DNA from: Clostridia bacterium
GTDB taxonomy: Bacteria > Bacillota > Clostridia > Oscillospirales > Acutalibacteraceae
DNA length: 64,000 nucleotides
Direction: 5' to 3'
NCBI GenBank assembly: GCA_017625095.1
Contig: JAGALQ010000026.1
Span: 1 to 64,000, forward strand
A program made the translations under genes and the position numbers. Below, piece after piece: positions 31,311 to 39,693 of the stretch. The notes under the pieces are model-generated. The model had not been told where the DNA came from. It saw only the letters and a list, made by a program, of their open reading frames with translations, and did not search any database. How positions within the stretch are numbered: the stretch's first letter is position 1; each line of letters opens with the position of its first letter.

Positions 31311-31350
31311 AAAACGCAGTCTTTCGTAGCTGAAAGGCTGCGTTTTGTTA
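31311..31350 (+). terminator. Terminator between convergent ispE and ddh
   Basis: Stem AAAACGCAG / CTGCGTTTT with a partly paired inner loop (CTTTC..GAAAG). A- and T-rich flanks allow use from both sides. Confidence 0.8.
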
Positions 31351-32334
31351 TTAAAGGAGATTTTTTCTCAGCTCTGCGCCTGATTTTGCGCTGAGGTATG
31401 CGGGAGGAACATCAAAAACGGTTTTACATCCGCTCATACCCTCTGCGTTCATTCTTGCCGCCGCACGAGCAAAGCAGACAAGAACGCTTGCCGTAAACTC
31501 GGGGTTTGAATCGAGCTTGAGGCTGTATTCAATAATATGTGTATGCTCGAGGTCTGCACCTGTCTTGCCGCTGCGGATAACGAAACCACCGTGAGGAATG
31601 CCTGCGTGGTTTTCGTTGAGCTCCTGCTGAGAAATGAAATTGACGGTTGTATCATAATCAGCAAAATAGTTGGGCATTGACTTGATTTCCTGCTCAATCC
31701 TTGCCTTGTCTGCACCGTCCTCAGCTACAACAAAGCACTCTCTCGTGTGCTTTTCTCTTGTTGTAAGCTCGGGAGCAGAGCCGCTTCTGACAGCATCAAG
31801 AGCCGCCTGAACGGGAACGGTATACTGCTTGCCGTCAGCTACACCGTCAACACGGCGGATTGCATCGGAATGGCCTTGGCTGACACCCTTGCCCCAGAAG
31901 GTGTAATCCTTACCGTCGGGAAGAATTGCACTACCATAAAGGCGGTTGAGCGAGAACATACCCGGATCCCAGCCGACAGAAATCATAGCAGTTTTGCCGG
32001 ATTCCTTTGCCGCTGCATCAACCCTGTCGAAATGCTCGGGAATTTTTGCGTGAGTATCAAAGCTGTCAACAACGTTGAAAAGCTTTGCAAGCGCCGGAGT
32101 CTGCACAGGCAGGTCGGTTGCACTGCCGCCGCAGATTATCATAACATCAATCTTGTCAGTCATTTTCTCTGCATCCTCTGCCCTATACACAGCAACACCG
32201 GGAGTGTTGATTTTAACACTTGCAGGGTCACGGCGTGAGAAAACCGCAACAAGCTCCATATCGTCGTTTTGCTTAATGGCATTTTCAACACCTCTGCCGA
32301 GGTTGCCGTAGCCGTAAATTCCTATTCTTATCAT
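31351..32334 (-). CDS. ddh: meso-Diaminopimelate dehydrogenase
   Basis: 327 residues. The NADP-binding IRIGIYGYGNLGRGVENAI, the loop VFSRRDP, and the substrate region with SVGWDPGMFSLNRLY, FWGKGVSQGHSDAIRRVDGV and HGGFVIRSG are all characteristic of Ddh. It makes meso-DAP directly from tetrahydrodipicolinate for lysine and peptidoglycan. ATG 32334 has GGAGG 9 nt upstream. Confidence 0.95.
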   Translation of the reverse strand: MIRIGIYGYGNLGRGVENAIKQNDDMELVAVFSRRDPASVKINTPGVAVYRAEDAEKMTDKIDVMIICGGSATDLPVQTPALAKLFNVVDSFDTHAKIPEHFDRVDAAAKESGKTAMISVGWDPGMFSLNRLYGSAILPDGKDYTFWGKGVSQGHSDAIRRVDGVADGKQYTVPVQAALDAVRSGSAPELTTREKHTRECFVVAEDGADKARIEQEIKSMPNYFADYDTTVNFISQQELNENHAGIPHGGFVIRSGKTGADLEHTHIIEYSLKLDSNPEFTASVLVCFARAAARMNAEGMSGCKTVFDVPPAYLSAKSGAELRKNLL

Positions 32335-32449
32335 TGTGATTTGCCTCCGTTTCATGAATGGAACTTAACAACGAAAATATAGCACAAAGAAAATGAAGAT
32401 GCAATAATATTTTCAAAAAAAATAAGCGCGGCAACGCCACGCTTTCGCC

Positions 32450-32605
32450 TTATCGGCAACAGTTTCGTTTTATTATTGAAACCGCGGTTGCAGCAGCATA
32501 AATCATCGCTGCTGCAAATACAGTCAGTCTGATTGCGCTGAGAATTCTTATAATTCTTTCCGCCCTGCCCAATCTTCTGATACATTTACAAACAACCGTG
32601 AGCAC
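32450..32605 (-). CDS. Small membrane protein overlapping the end of spoVAD
   Basis: 51 residues starting at a GTG with GGAGG 8 nt upstream, inside the last 20 bp of spoVAD. It has a basic N-terminal half (CKCIRRLGRAERIIR) and one hydrophobic helix (LTVFAAAMIYAAATAVSII). It takes the place where spoVAE is normally found but is too short and different to be SpoVAE. It is unrecognised; the start could also be the ATG five codons earlier. Confidence 0.5.
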   Translation of the reverse strand: MLTVVCKCIRRLGRAERIIRILSAIRLTVFAAAMIYAAATAVSIIKRNCCR

Positions 32606-33632
32606 TCTTTCTACCTCCATCCAATACAACGGCATGGGCAATTGACGGTATGCTTTCACCCTGAAGCGGAGAAAGCTGCGACAACAAAGCACCCGTGCCG
32701 ACAAATAAAATTCTGTTGAGTTCCCCCGAGCTCAGCCTTCGCATAAAGTGCGTGCAGATTATTGAAGCACTGCAGCCGCAGCCCGATGCACCAGAATTGA
32801 TGTCACGCTCATCCATATCATAAAGCATAAGACCGCAGTCGCTGTGATTTTGCGAAATGTCAATACCGTGTTCAACGCTGAGCAGCCTGCGTAAAAGCTC
32901 CGTACCGACAGCACCAAGGTCACCCGTGACAATACAGTCATAATCCGCAGGTGTGCGACCTGTTTCACGCAGGTGCACAGCTATTGTATCTGCCGCGGCA
33001 GGTGCCATTGCCGCCCCCATATTGTTTGCATCGGTTATACCGAGGTCGCAGATTTTGCCGTAGGTCAGGCTGCTCACGGTAACATTGCCCTTCGCCTTGC
33101 CAATCACCGCCGCACCCGCTGCTGTTGCCGTCCACTGCGCCTGAGGAGGTCTCTGACCGCCGTATTCAAGCGGCAGGCGGAACTGTTTTTCTGCAGAACA
33201 GAAATGCGATGACGTTGACGCAACAGCAGTGTTGACAGCACCCGAATCCACAAACAGTGCTGTTGTTGCAAGCGAAAGCGCCATTGTTGAGCACGCACCG
33301 TAAAGCCCGAGAAACGGAATGTTCAGCTCTCTTATTCCGAAGGTTGTTCCCATGCTCTGACCCAGAAGGTCACCTGCAAGTATAATATCAATATCCGATG
33401 CTGAAAGCCCTGCTTTTGAGATTGCCGTTTCCACAGCGCATCGGTGCAGGTCGCTTTCAGCCTTTTCCCAAGAATCCTCATTCATTCTTCCGTCTTCAAA
33501 CACACGGTCAAACTCACCGCCGAGCGGACCGTCGCCCTCGCGCTTACCGACAACACCTGCCGACGAAATAACGCAGGGAGAGCTTTTAAGAAAAACTGTC
33601 TGTCTGCCTATTTTTTCAGGCAAATCAATCAC
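32586..33632 (-). CDS. spoVAD: Stage V sporulation protein AD
   Basis: 348 residues with a thiolase-like fold. Characteristic SpoVAD stretches are SPCVISSAGVVGKREGDGPLG, LGLYGACSTMALSLATTALFVDSGA, ASTSSHFCSAEKQFR and YDCIVTGDLGAVGTELL. In spore formers the protein binds dipicolinic acid and helps load it into the spore. spoVAC and spoVAE, its usual neighbours, are absent here. The start used is a GTG with an AAAGGA site only 2-3 nt away, so a TTG three codons later is also possible. Confidence 0.92.
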   Translation of the reverse strand: MIDLPEKIGRQTVFLKSSPCVISSAGVVGKREGDGPLGGEFDRVFEDGRMNEDSWEKAESDLHRCAVETAISKAGLSASDIDIILAGDLLGQSMGTTFGIRELNIPFLGLYGACSTMALSLATTALFVDSGAVNTAVASTSSHFCSAEKQFRLPLEYGGQRPPQAQWTATAAGAAVIGKAKGNVTVSSLTYGKICDLGITDANNMGAAMAPAAADTIAVHLRETGRTPADYDCIVTGDLGAVGTELLRRLLSVEHGIDISQNHSDCGLMLYDMDERDINSGASGCGCSASIICTHFMRRLSSGELNRILFVGTGALLSQLSPLQGESIPSIAHAVVLDGGRKSAHGCL

Positions 33633-33790
33633 ATCCTTTTACACAGTTATCTGCAAAAAAGCGGATTATATACCTGACTCATAAAATTATTCTTTTTTCA
33701 ACTGCAAACACATATACTGTTCACTTGAAAAATAAGAAAATTAATGATATATTGATTTTATACTATAAACATTACAGAAGAGGTGAGGCT

Positions 33791-34606
33791 ATGAAGTGTC
33801 CCAATTGCGGCGGTGAAATCGGCAGATTTGAGCTTGCTCCCGATTGCAAGCACTGCGGAGTAAACATTTTTTACAGCCAACAGGAAAAGCTCCTGTCGCA
33901 GGATGCAAAACAGTGCGAGCTTGAATTTGCTTCGTTCAGAATCCTCAAAGCCAAGGCAAAATCAGCCTTTATCGGCGGACCTTTGCAGATACTGCGCATA
34001 GTAGCAATGCTTGCGGCAATAGGTGTTATATTCATTCCTTTTGCAACACTGCGTGCTCAATTGCCTATGATTTCATCAAAAATCACACTCAGCGCATTCG
34101 GTGTTTATCAGCTTGTTTCGGGCGGAGAGCTCAACGTGCTGATAAACCTTAAAGATTATCTGCCTGAGCTGTTCACAGCATTTGTGGCGGATGCGGCGCT
34201 GTTTTTGCTCGCTTTTCTGATGGGATTGGGGGTCTTTGTCGCACTCGTCCTCACATTCCTCAATATAACAAAATCCGCAAAGGCTTGCTGTGCTTTTTCT
34301 GCGGCAGGCTTTGCACTGAGCATCGCAGCGGGTGTTGTAAGCCTCATTATGCCAAAAGCTGCTCTCGGCACGTTTATCACAGCTTCGGGCGGTGCAGGCG
34401 CATTTGTTCTGGCAGGTGTTTTTGTATTTATATTTGTGCTCAATCTCCTTCTTGCCAGAAAAAACGTTCAGCCCGATATTGATCCGATTGATCTTGAGCG
34501 TGTAAAGATACGCAAAAAAATAAAAGCAGGCGAAATCACATATGACGACCTGCCTTTACCTGTTTTTGAAACAGAAAAAGAGAAAGAGGGTGAGAAGCTT
34601 GGCTGA
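33791..34606 (+). CDS. Zinc-ribbon membrane protein
   Basis: 271 residues. A zinc ribbon lies at the N-terminus (MKCPNCGG..., DCKHCGVNIFY: CxxC...CxxC). Then come four hydrophobic segments (about 65-85, 125-155, 165-190, 200-220), and a charged C-terminal tail with KIRKKIKAGEITYDDLPLP. ATG 33791 follows AGAGGTGAGG. It overlaps the next gene by 8 bp, indicating translational coupling. Function unknown; it may assemble with the following membrane-anchored protein. Confidence 0.7.
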   Translation: MKCPNCGGEIGRFELAPDCKHCGVNIFYSQQEKLLSQDAKQCELEFASFRILKAKAKSAFIGGPLQILRIVAMLAAIGVIFIPFATLRAQLPMISSKITLSAFGVYQLVSGGELNVLINLKDYLPELFTAFVADAALFLLAFLMGLGVFVALVLTFLNITKSAKACCAFSAAGFALSIAAGVVSLIMPKAALGTFITASGGAGAFVLAGVFVFIFVLNLLLARKNVQPDIDPIDLERVKIRKKIKAGEITYDDLPLPVFETEKEKEGEKLG

Positions 34607-35699
34607 TAAAAAATCCGGCAAAAAGAAACAGTTTCTCCTCTTCGGATTGGTCAGCGTTATTGCTCTTGCCGCCTGTGCGGTTGTGCTCGTTATGACAGTG
34701 CGTTCTGTTGACGCGGGAAATTCCGCCACTGTCGAATACGAAACCCAAAGCAAGACCGACCTTAAAGACGAACCCGAAATGCTTCTCAGCTACCTTAAAA
34801 CACTGAGCGAAAAAGCAGCGGGCGACAGATTTATAAAGGCTGACATCTACACCGACGTTTCCGTTGATGACAGCACTGTTACCGTAAGCGACGGCACAAA
34901 CAGCCTTGAAGCTGACCGCAACCTGCTCATATACGCAAAAAATAAAATCCTTCCCACCGTTGACGGCTATTATCCCGAAGACCGGAAAGGTGTTTTCGGC
35001 ACTGTCAACGCCGCTCTTCCTGTAATTGATTTATCGGAAGACAGCATTGATTCCGTTACTTTCTCCGTCGGTAAAGCCGATGCAGACGGCAACCCCGTCT
35101 ACAACTCCGACACAGGCGAATTAATTGATGCTGACTACTATTTCATAACCGTTTGTCTCAAGCCCGAAGCAGAATATTCGGCTCAGATAAGCGAAAAGTT
35201 CTCATCGGATATAGCTGACGTATGCACCGTAAACAGCAGCGACATCAGCCTTCAGAAAAACATAATCCGCGCCAAAATAAACCGACTCACAGACGAAATT
35301 GACACCCTGACTTTTGATAAAACCTACCTCATCGGCGCCGACGTAACTTTCAAAGACAAGCTCGCTGTTTTTTCGAACAGACAGATCGAATTTGAGTACA
35401 AAACAAGTGAGCGATACGAATACTCTTACGCAGGCATCCGCTTTGCACAGAGCTCGGCAACGGTTGAACCCGACGGCGAAATTATGCTTTCCGTCAATGC
35501 AGTTATAGAAAACGACAGTGAATACACGGTAACATTCAGTTCATCCGACCCGAGCGTTGCAACCGTCGACGAAATGGGCTACGTAAAAGGCATAAGTGCA
35601 AGCGACAAACCCGTCACAATCACCGTAACGCTCAGCTATCTCGGCGAAACATTCACGGATGAATGCACGGTTTATGTCGGCGACACAGCAGAGAAATAA
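34599..35699 (+). CDS. Membrane-anchored protein with BIG2-like domain
   Basis: 366 residues. A lysine-rich start precedes one membrane helix (FLLFGLVSVIALAACAVVLVM), so the rest is outside the cell. The last ~90 residues resemble a bacterial Ig-like (BIG2) domain: LSVNAVIENDSEYTVTFSSS and PSVATVDEMGYVKGISA. The middle is unassigned. The start is a TTG with AGAGGG upstream, overlapping the stop of the zinc-ribbon gene; the GTG three codons earlier is the alternative. Confidence 0.7.
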   Translation: MADKKSGKKKQFLLFGLVSVIALAACAVVLVMTVRSVDAGNSATVEYETQSKTDLKDEPEMLLSYLKTLSEKAAGDRFIKADIYTDVSVDDSTVTVSDGTNSLEADRNLLIYAKNKILPTVDGYYPEDRKGVFGTVNAALPVIDLSEDSIDSVTFSVGKADADGNPVYNSDTGELIDADYYFITVCLKPEAEYSAQISEKFSSDIADVCTVNSSDISLQKNIIRAKINRLTDEIDTLTFDKTYLIGADVTFKDKLAVFSNRQIEFEYKTSERYEYSYAGIRFAQSSATVEPDGEIMLSVNAVIENDSEYTVTFSSSDPSVATVDEMGYVKGISASDKPVTITVTLSYLGETFTDECTVYVGDTAEK

Positions 35700-35711
35700 G
35701 GAGGTGAAAGC

Positions 35712-37199
35712 GTGTCCGAAAACCAGACAAAAACAGTTAAAGAAGAAAAAGTTTCCTACTACAAAGGCAGAAACTATGTCGGCGTAAAGGAAACCACGGC
35801 ATACCTGCTCAACGACTGGTCAAACTCATTCAACATCAACTCTTTTTCCGAAAGATACATCTGGGACGTTGTCAACATCGACTTCACCGTCAACGCGGTT
35901 ATGAATATTGCGGCAACGGTATGGGATGTAATCAACGACACGTTTATCTCCGTTATTGTTGACAGCACACGCACAAGAATCGGCAAATTCCGCCCGTTCC
36001 TTGTCGGTATGCAGCTGCCGCTCACAATAATGGGTATATTCACCTGGCTTATACCGCTCTTTTTCCCAGGCACAAACGGCACCTATCTGCCAAAGCTTTT
36101 CTACTACTATTTTTTCCTTATCATAAACGAAACCGCAGGCACATTCACGGCAGTAGCAAAAAGCGGCTATATGTCCACCATCACGCCAAACCCTGCCGAG
36201 CGAATACGGCTTATCACGCTGGCAGAACTGCTGACGGGATATATGGGCGAAGATATGCCCCGTTACATAATGGGTGTGCTGATTGACCTTGTAAACAACA
36301 AGGTTGTAACGTGGAAATTGAGCAGCGTATTTATGGTAATGGGTACGGCGACAGCTGTTATATCCTCACTTTGCACGTTCTGGTTCTTCCTCAAATCAAA
36401 GGAACGAGTGCCTCAGTCTCTTGAAAAGCCAAGTGTCAAAGAAGGACTCAAGGCAATCGTTTCAAACTACCCCGTGCTGCTGATGTGTCTGTCCGAATTC
36501 CTGGGCAACTTCTCAATCAGCAAGAGCGAAACCAACTACTTTATCGATGTTCTCGGCAGCTATTCGCTGATAACAATTCTCAATATACCATCAGGTATCA
36601 ACGGCAGTATCAGCTATATGTTTGTTGAGCCGCTGAGGAAACGTTTCTCCTCAAAATCGCTGTGGATTTTCAACGACATCTACAACAGCGCACTTTCAAT
36701 CGGCGTGTTCCTCTTCGGTATGACGAAGGGCAAAAAGATGTTCTATCAGACAGTGCCCATGTGCATTGCTTTCGGTCTTAAAGAATGGTTCGGTAAGTGG
36801 TCCTGGGGTATCTCAAAGGTTATCACGGCAGACCTGTGGAACGAAGCAATGGACTATTGCGAATGGAAAAACGGCTACCGTATGGAGGCAACAACAGGCG
36901 TTGCCAAGGGACTTATCCTCAAGATGCAGAGCGCACTTCTCGGCTCGGTAACAAGCCTGATTATGAAAAAAATCGGCTATGTTCAGGGTCTTGAAATCGG
37001 CACACAGAACGACAGAACAAAGTTCTGGGAGTTCGCACTTTGCACAATCGTGCCCACACTTACGGGCATACTTCGCATCGTGCCCAAATTCCTCTGGCCG
37101 ATATCCAAACAAAGGCGTGACGAAATGTACAGCGAGCTTGCAGAAAGACGTCAGGAAAACGTCATCGGCTACGCTGACGAATTCGGTTCGGACAAATAA
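35712..37199 (+). CDS. GPH-type MFS sugar:cation symporter
   Basis: 495 residues with about twelve membrane segments. The loop NDTFISVIVDSTRTRIGKFRPF is the glycoside-pentoside-hexuronide signature (D..D...G...D....r.GrfRP). GPH transporters import glycosides, pentoses or hexuronides with Na+ or H+. The nearby glucuronide/hexuronate operon at 39.7-45.6 kb makes a uronide a reasonable substrate, but the two are separate transcripts. GTG start 35712 is supported by AAGGAGGTG. The second half carries long loops, slightly longer than typical GPH proteins. Confidence 0.8.
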   Translation: MSENQTKTVKEEKVSYYKGRNYVGVKETTAYLLNDWSNSFNINSFSERYIWDVVNIDFTVNAVMNIAATVWDVINDTFISVIVDSTRTRIGKFRPFLVGMQLPLTIMGIFTWLIPLFFPGTNGTYLPKLFYYYFFLIINETAGTFTAVAKSGYMSTITPNPAERIRLITLAELLTGYMGEDMPRYIMGVLIDLVNNKVVTWKLSSVFMVMGTATAVISSLCTFWFFLKSKERVPQSLEKPSVKEGLKAIVSNYPVLLMCLSEFLGNFSISKSETNYFIDVLGSYSLITILNIPSGINGSISYMFVEPLRKRFSSKSLWIFNDIYNSALSIGVFLFGMTKGKKMFYQTVPMCIAFGLKEWFGKWSWGISKVITADLWNEAMDYCEWKNGYRMEATTGVAKGLILKMQSALLGSVTSLIMKKIGYVQGLEIGTQNDRTKFWEFALCTIVPTLTGILRIVPKFLWPISKQRRDEMYSELAERRQENVIGYADEFGSDK

Positions 37200-37209
37200 G
37201 CAACAAAAA

Positions 37210-37262
37210 AACGCAGACCCTTCAGCGGCATAAGCCACGAAGAGTCTGCGTTAATTTATTTT
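37210..37262 (+). terminator. Terminator between convergent symporter and phosphoesterase
   Basis: Stem AACGCAGAC / GTCTGCGTT around a 25 nt loop, with A-rich left and T-rich right flank. Confidence 0.75.
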
Positions 37263-37270
37263 TTGAAATA

Positions 37271-38704
37271 TCAGAAATGACCGCCGCGGATTGAAACAAC
37301 AACCTCATCTATCTTCATATATACAAGACCGAGGAATTCTACCACTTTGTAGAGCAGGGTGCGGAAGAATACCGAAACGGGGTTATCGTCAAAGCCCTTT
37401 GTCTTTTCGATTGTGATGCTGTCAAGCAGCTCGCTGTTGTCGCCTCTGAATGTCTTGACAGACATTGTTGTATCGGTAAATTCAACAGTTGAATATGTAG
37501 TGACGTCTGCATCCTCAAAAGCATAGGCAGTATAAGGCCAGAGATACATATCTTCCATCGAGCCCTGGTCACAGCAGGCGTTTGTGTTGAGGTAGATTAT
37601 ACCGTTGGGGTCTTTATAGGTCTTTCCGCTTTCAGCCATACCGACAACTACACCGTCGCTGATGAAGTTTGAACGGCCCTGCATATGGGTGTGACCCGTG
37701 AAGACAATGTCAAGGTCATACATCTCGTAAATAGGCTGGAAAACAGCATTGAGAAGCATATTTGTTTCGGGTTCAAGCATTGCAATACCGGGTGCATAAA
37801 GTCCCTGATGCATAACACCGATGCGCCACTTTGCGTCGGGATTTGCCTCAACAGCTTCTGCAGCCATTGCTCTGTGGTCTGCAGCCGAACCCGAGCAGGC
37901 ATCAAAAACAAGATAGAGCACATCGCCGTAACGGAACCAGAAATCTCTGTCAAGACCCGTGAAATACTGACCGAAGAATTCGTTGGGCATATGGGTATAG
38001 TATTCGTACATCATACCCTTCTTGTCGTGATTGCCGATTGCAAGGGCAAGAGGCAGGCTGCGTGTATATTCGGGCATAAGAAGCGTCTGCCACTCATCTG
38101 CCGCCTTACCTGTTGACGTGTTGTCACCGGGTGAAAGAAGGAAGCTGATATCGGGATTCTTTGTCAGAGCCTCATCGAGCACACTCTGCCAGACATAACC
38201 GATTCTTGACTGTTCTTCGGGGTTATCCGTGCTCTGACCGCCTATCTGGATATCGCCGATAAGCATCATCTTGTAGCTGTCAAAGCCCTTTGACTCGTAT
38301 TTATAAGCTTCGCTCCAGCCGTTGTCACCGAGCCACTGATAGTAGTAGGTTGTGTTTTTCTCAATGCCTGTCATTGTGACGCGGCATACAACCTGCTCCT
38401 GAGTTTCTGCAGGTGTATTTTCACCTGTAAACTCAACATAACCGCTCATATCGGCATTCTTTGCAAGCCTTACCTTAGGCTGTGCAGTTTTTGCATCAGC
38501 GTGCCAGCAGATGTTGAGCTGTGTTTCGTCAGCACCGACACAGAGTGTAGGCAGTGTGTTCTCATCCCTGAGCTGAGCATAGCGATCATTCCACTCTTCC
38601 TGCGTCATTGACTTATCGTCAAACGCAGCAGCGGAAGAAAAGACGCACTGAAAAGCAATCATAAGTGAAAGAAGCAAAGCAGTAACCTTAAAGATACGTT
38701 TCAT
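37271..38704 (-). CDS. Secreted purple-acid-phosphatase-like metallophosphoesterase
   Basis: 477 residues. A signal peptide (MKRIFKVTALLLSLMIAFQCVFSSAAA) is followed by a fibronectin-like N-domain with NTTYYYQWLGDNGW. The metallophosphatase domain shows GDIQIGG (for GDxH), SPGDNTS (GDxxx), LAIGNHDKKG (GNHD/E) and a late VFTGHTHMQGRS (GHxH). It acts outside the cell on phosphoesters. The C-terminus carries an amphipathic segment VSVFFRTLLYKVVEFLGLVY. ATG 38704 has GGAGG upstream. Confidence 0.88.
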   Translation of the reverse strand: MKRIFKVTALLLSLMIAFQCVFSSAAAFDDKSMTQEEWNDRYAQLRDENTLPTLCVGADETQLNICWHADAKTAQPKVRLAKNADMSGYVEFTGENTPAETQEQVVCRVTMTGIEKNTTYYYQWLGDNGWSEAYKYESKGFDSYKMMLIGDIQIGGQSTDNPEEQSRIGYVWQSVLDEALTKNPDISFLLSPGDNTSTGKAADEWQTLLMPEYTRSLPLALAIGNHDKKGMMYEYYTHMPNEFFGQYFTGLDRDFWFRYGDVLYLVFDACSGSAADHRAMAAEAVEANPDAKWRIGVMHQGLYAPGIAMLEPETNMLLNAVFQPIYEMYDLDIVFTGHTHMQGRSNFISDGVVVGMAESGKTYKDPNGIIYLNTNACCDQGSMEDMYLWPYTAYAFEDADVTTYSTVEFTDTTMSVKTFRGDNSELLDSITIEKTKGFDDNPVSVFFRTLLYKVVEFLGLVYMKIDEVVVSIRGGHF

Positions 38705-38881
38705 TATGGAAATTCCTCCTTTGTTAATATATTTGCATTTTAGCACAAAAAAATCAGCTTAGTCAATTCCCCTGCCGTATTTTCTGTTCAGCCTCAAATA
38801 AAAATCTTTTTACATCATCATCCGTTTAAAAATCCGCTCAGATATGTTAAAATCATAATTATCAACAGACGAGGTAAAAAA

Positions 38882-39565
38882 ATGGATACAATTGTCAGAC
38901 AGCTTTTTGAAATGCAGGATTTATCCTACCGTGATTTTCACAGCAGGCTTATGCCGACAATAAACAAAGATGCCGTAATAGGTATAAGAACACCCGAGCT
39001 GAGAAAATTCGCAAAAGAAATTTACGGTTCCGTTCAGGCAAGTGAATTTCTCTCATCTCTGCCTCACAGATACTATGAAGAGCATAATCTGCACGCATTT
39101 CTTATCGAGCAGATCAAAGAGTATGACGAATGTATGGCAGAGCTTGAACGCTTTTTGCCGTATATCGACAACTGGGCAACCTGCGATATGCTGCGACCTA
39201 AAGCCCTGAAAAAGCACCTGCCCGAGTTGAAAGAAAAATGCTTTGAGTGGATGGAATCACAGCACTGCTACACGGTGCGCTTTGCGGTTGAAACGCTTAT
39301 GCTCTATTTTCTTGATGAACACTTTGAGCCGCAGATTATGGAAAAAATTGCCGCTGTAAAAAGCGATGAATATTACATAATTATGATGGTTGCGTGGTAT
39401 TTTGCAACAGCACTTGTCAAACAATACGACTGTGCGCTGACGTATCTGACGCAACAAAAGCTCGACAGCAGGATACACAATAAGGCAATTCAGAAGGCAC
39501 GCGAAAGCTATAGGATAACGCCTGAAAAGAAACAGTATCTGCATACTCTTGTGCTCAACGGTTAA
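38882..39565 (+). CDS. DNA alkylation repair (AlkD-like) HEAT protein
   Basis: 227 residues of helical HEAT-like repeats. GIRTPELRKFAKEIY and YIDNWATCDMLRPK are the usual landmarks of the DNA_alkylation_repair family; the Trp-Ala-Thr-Cys-Asp motif lies in the DNA-binding concave face. AlkD enzymes excise bulky or cationic alkylated bases. It is monocistronic with AGACGAGG upstream. Many members of this clade are untested. Confidence 0.88.
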   Translation: MDTIVRQLFEMQDLSYRDFHSRLMPTINKDAVIGIRTPELRKFAKEIYGSVQASEFLSSLPHRYYEEHNLHAFLIEQIKEYDECMAELERFLPYIDNWATCDMLRPKALKKHLPELKEKCFEWMESQHCYTVRFAVETLMLYFLDEHFEPQIMEKIAAVKSDEYYIIMMVAWYFATALVKQYDCALTYLTQQKLDSRIHNKAIQKARESYRITPEKKQYLHTLVLNG

Positions 39566-39600
39566 ATTAAAGTTGATTCGGTTTTCTTTAACGCTTTTTA

Positions 39601-39629
39601 TTGACTTAATATAATAAAAGCTATATAAT
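39601..39629 (+). promoter_or_regulatory. Promoter of the hexuronate operon
   Basis: TTGACT 39601-39606, a 17 bp spacer and TATAAT 39624-39629, about 60 bp before the GH2 start. Confidence 0.75.
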
Positions 39630-39693
39630 TTTATTTAATAATTATTAAATGGAGAAGTGTTTGCTTTTCATACATTTACAGGAGGATTATGCT

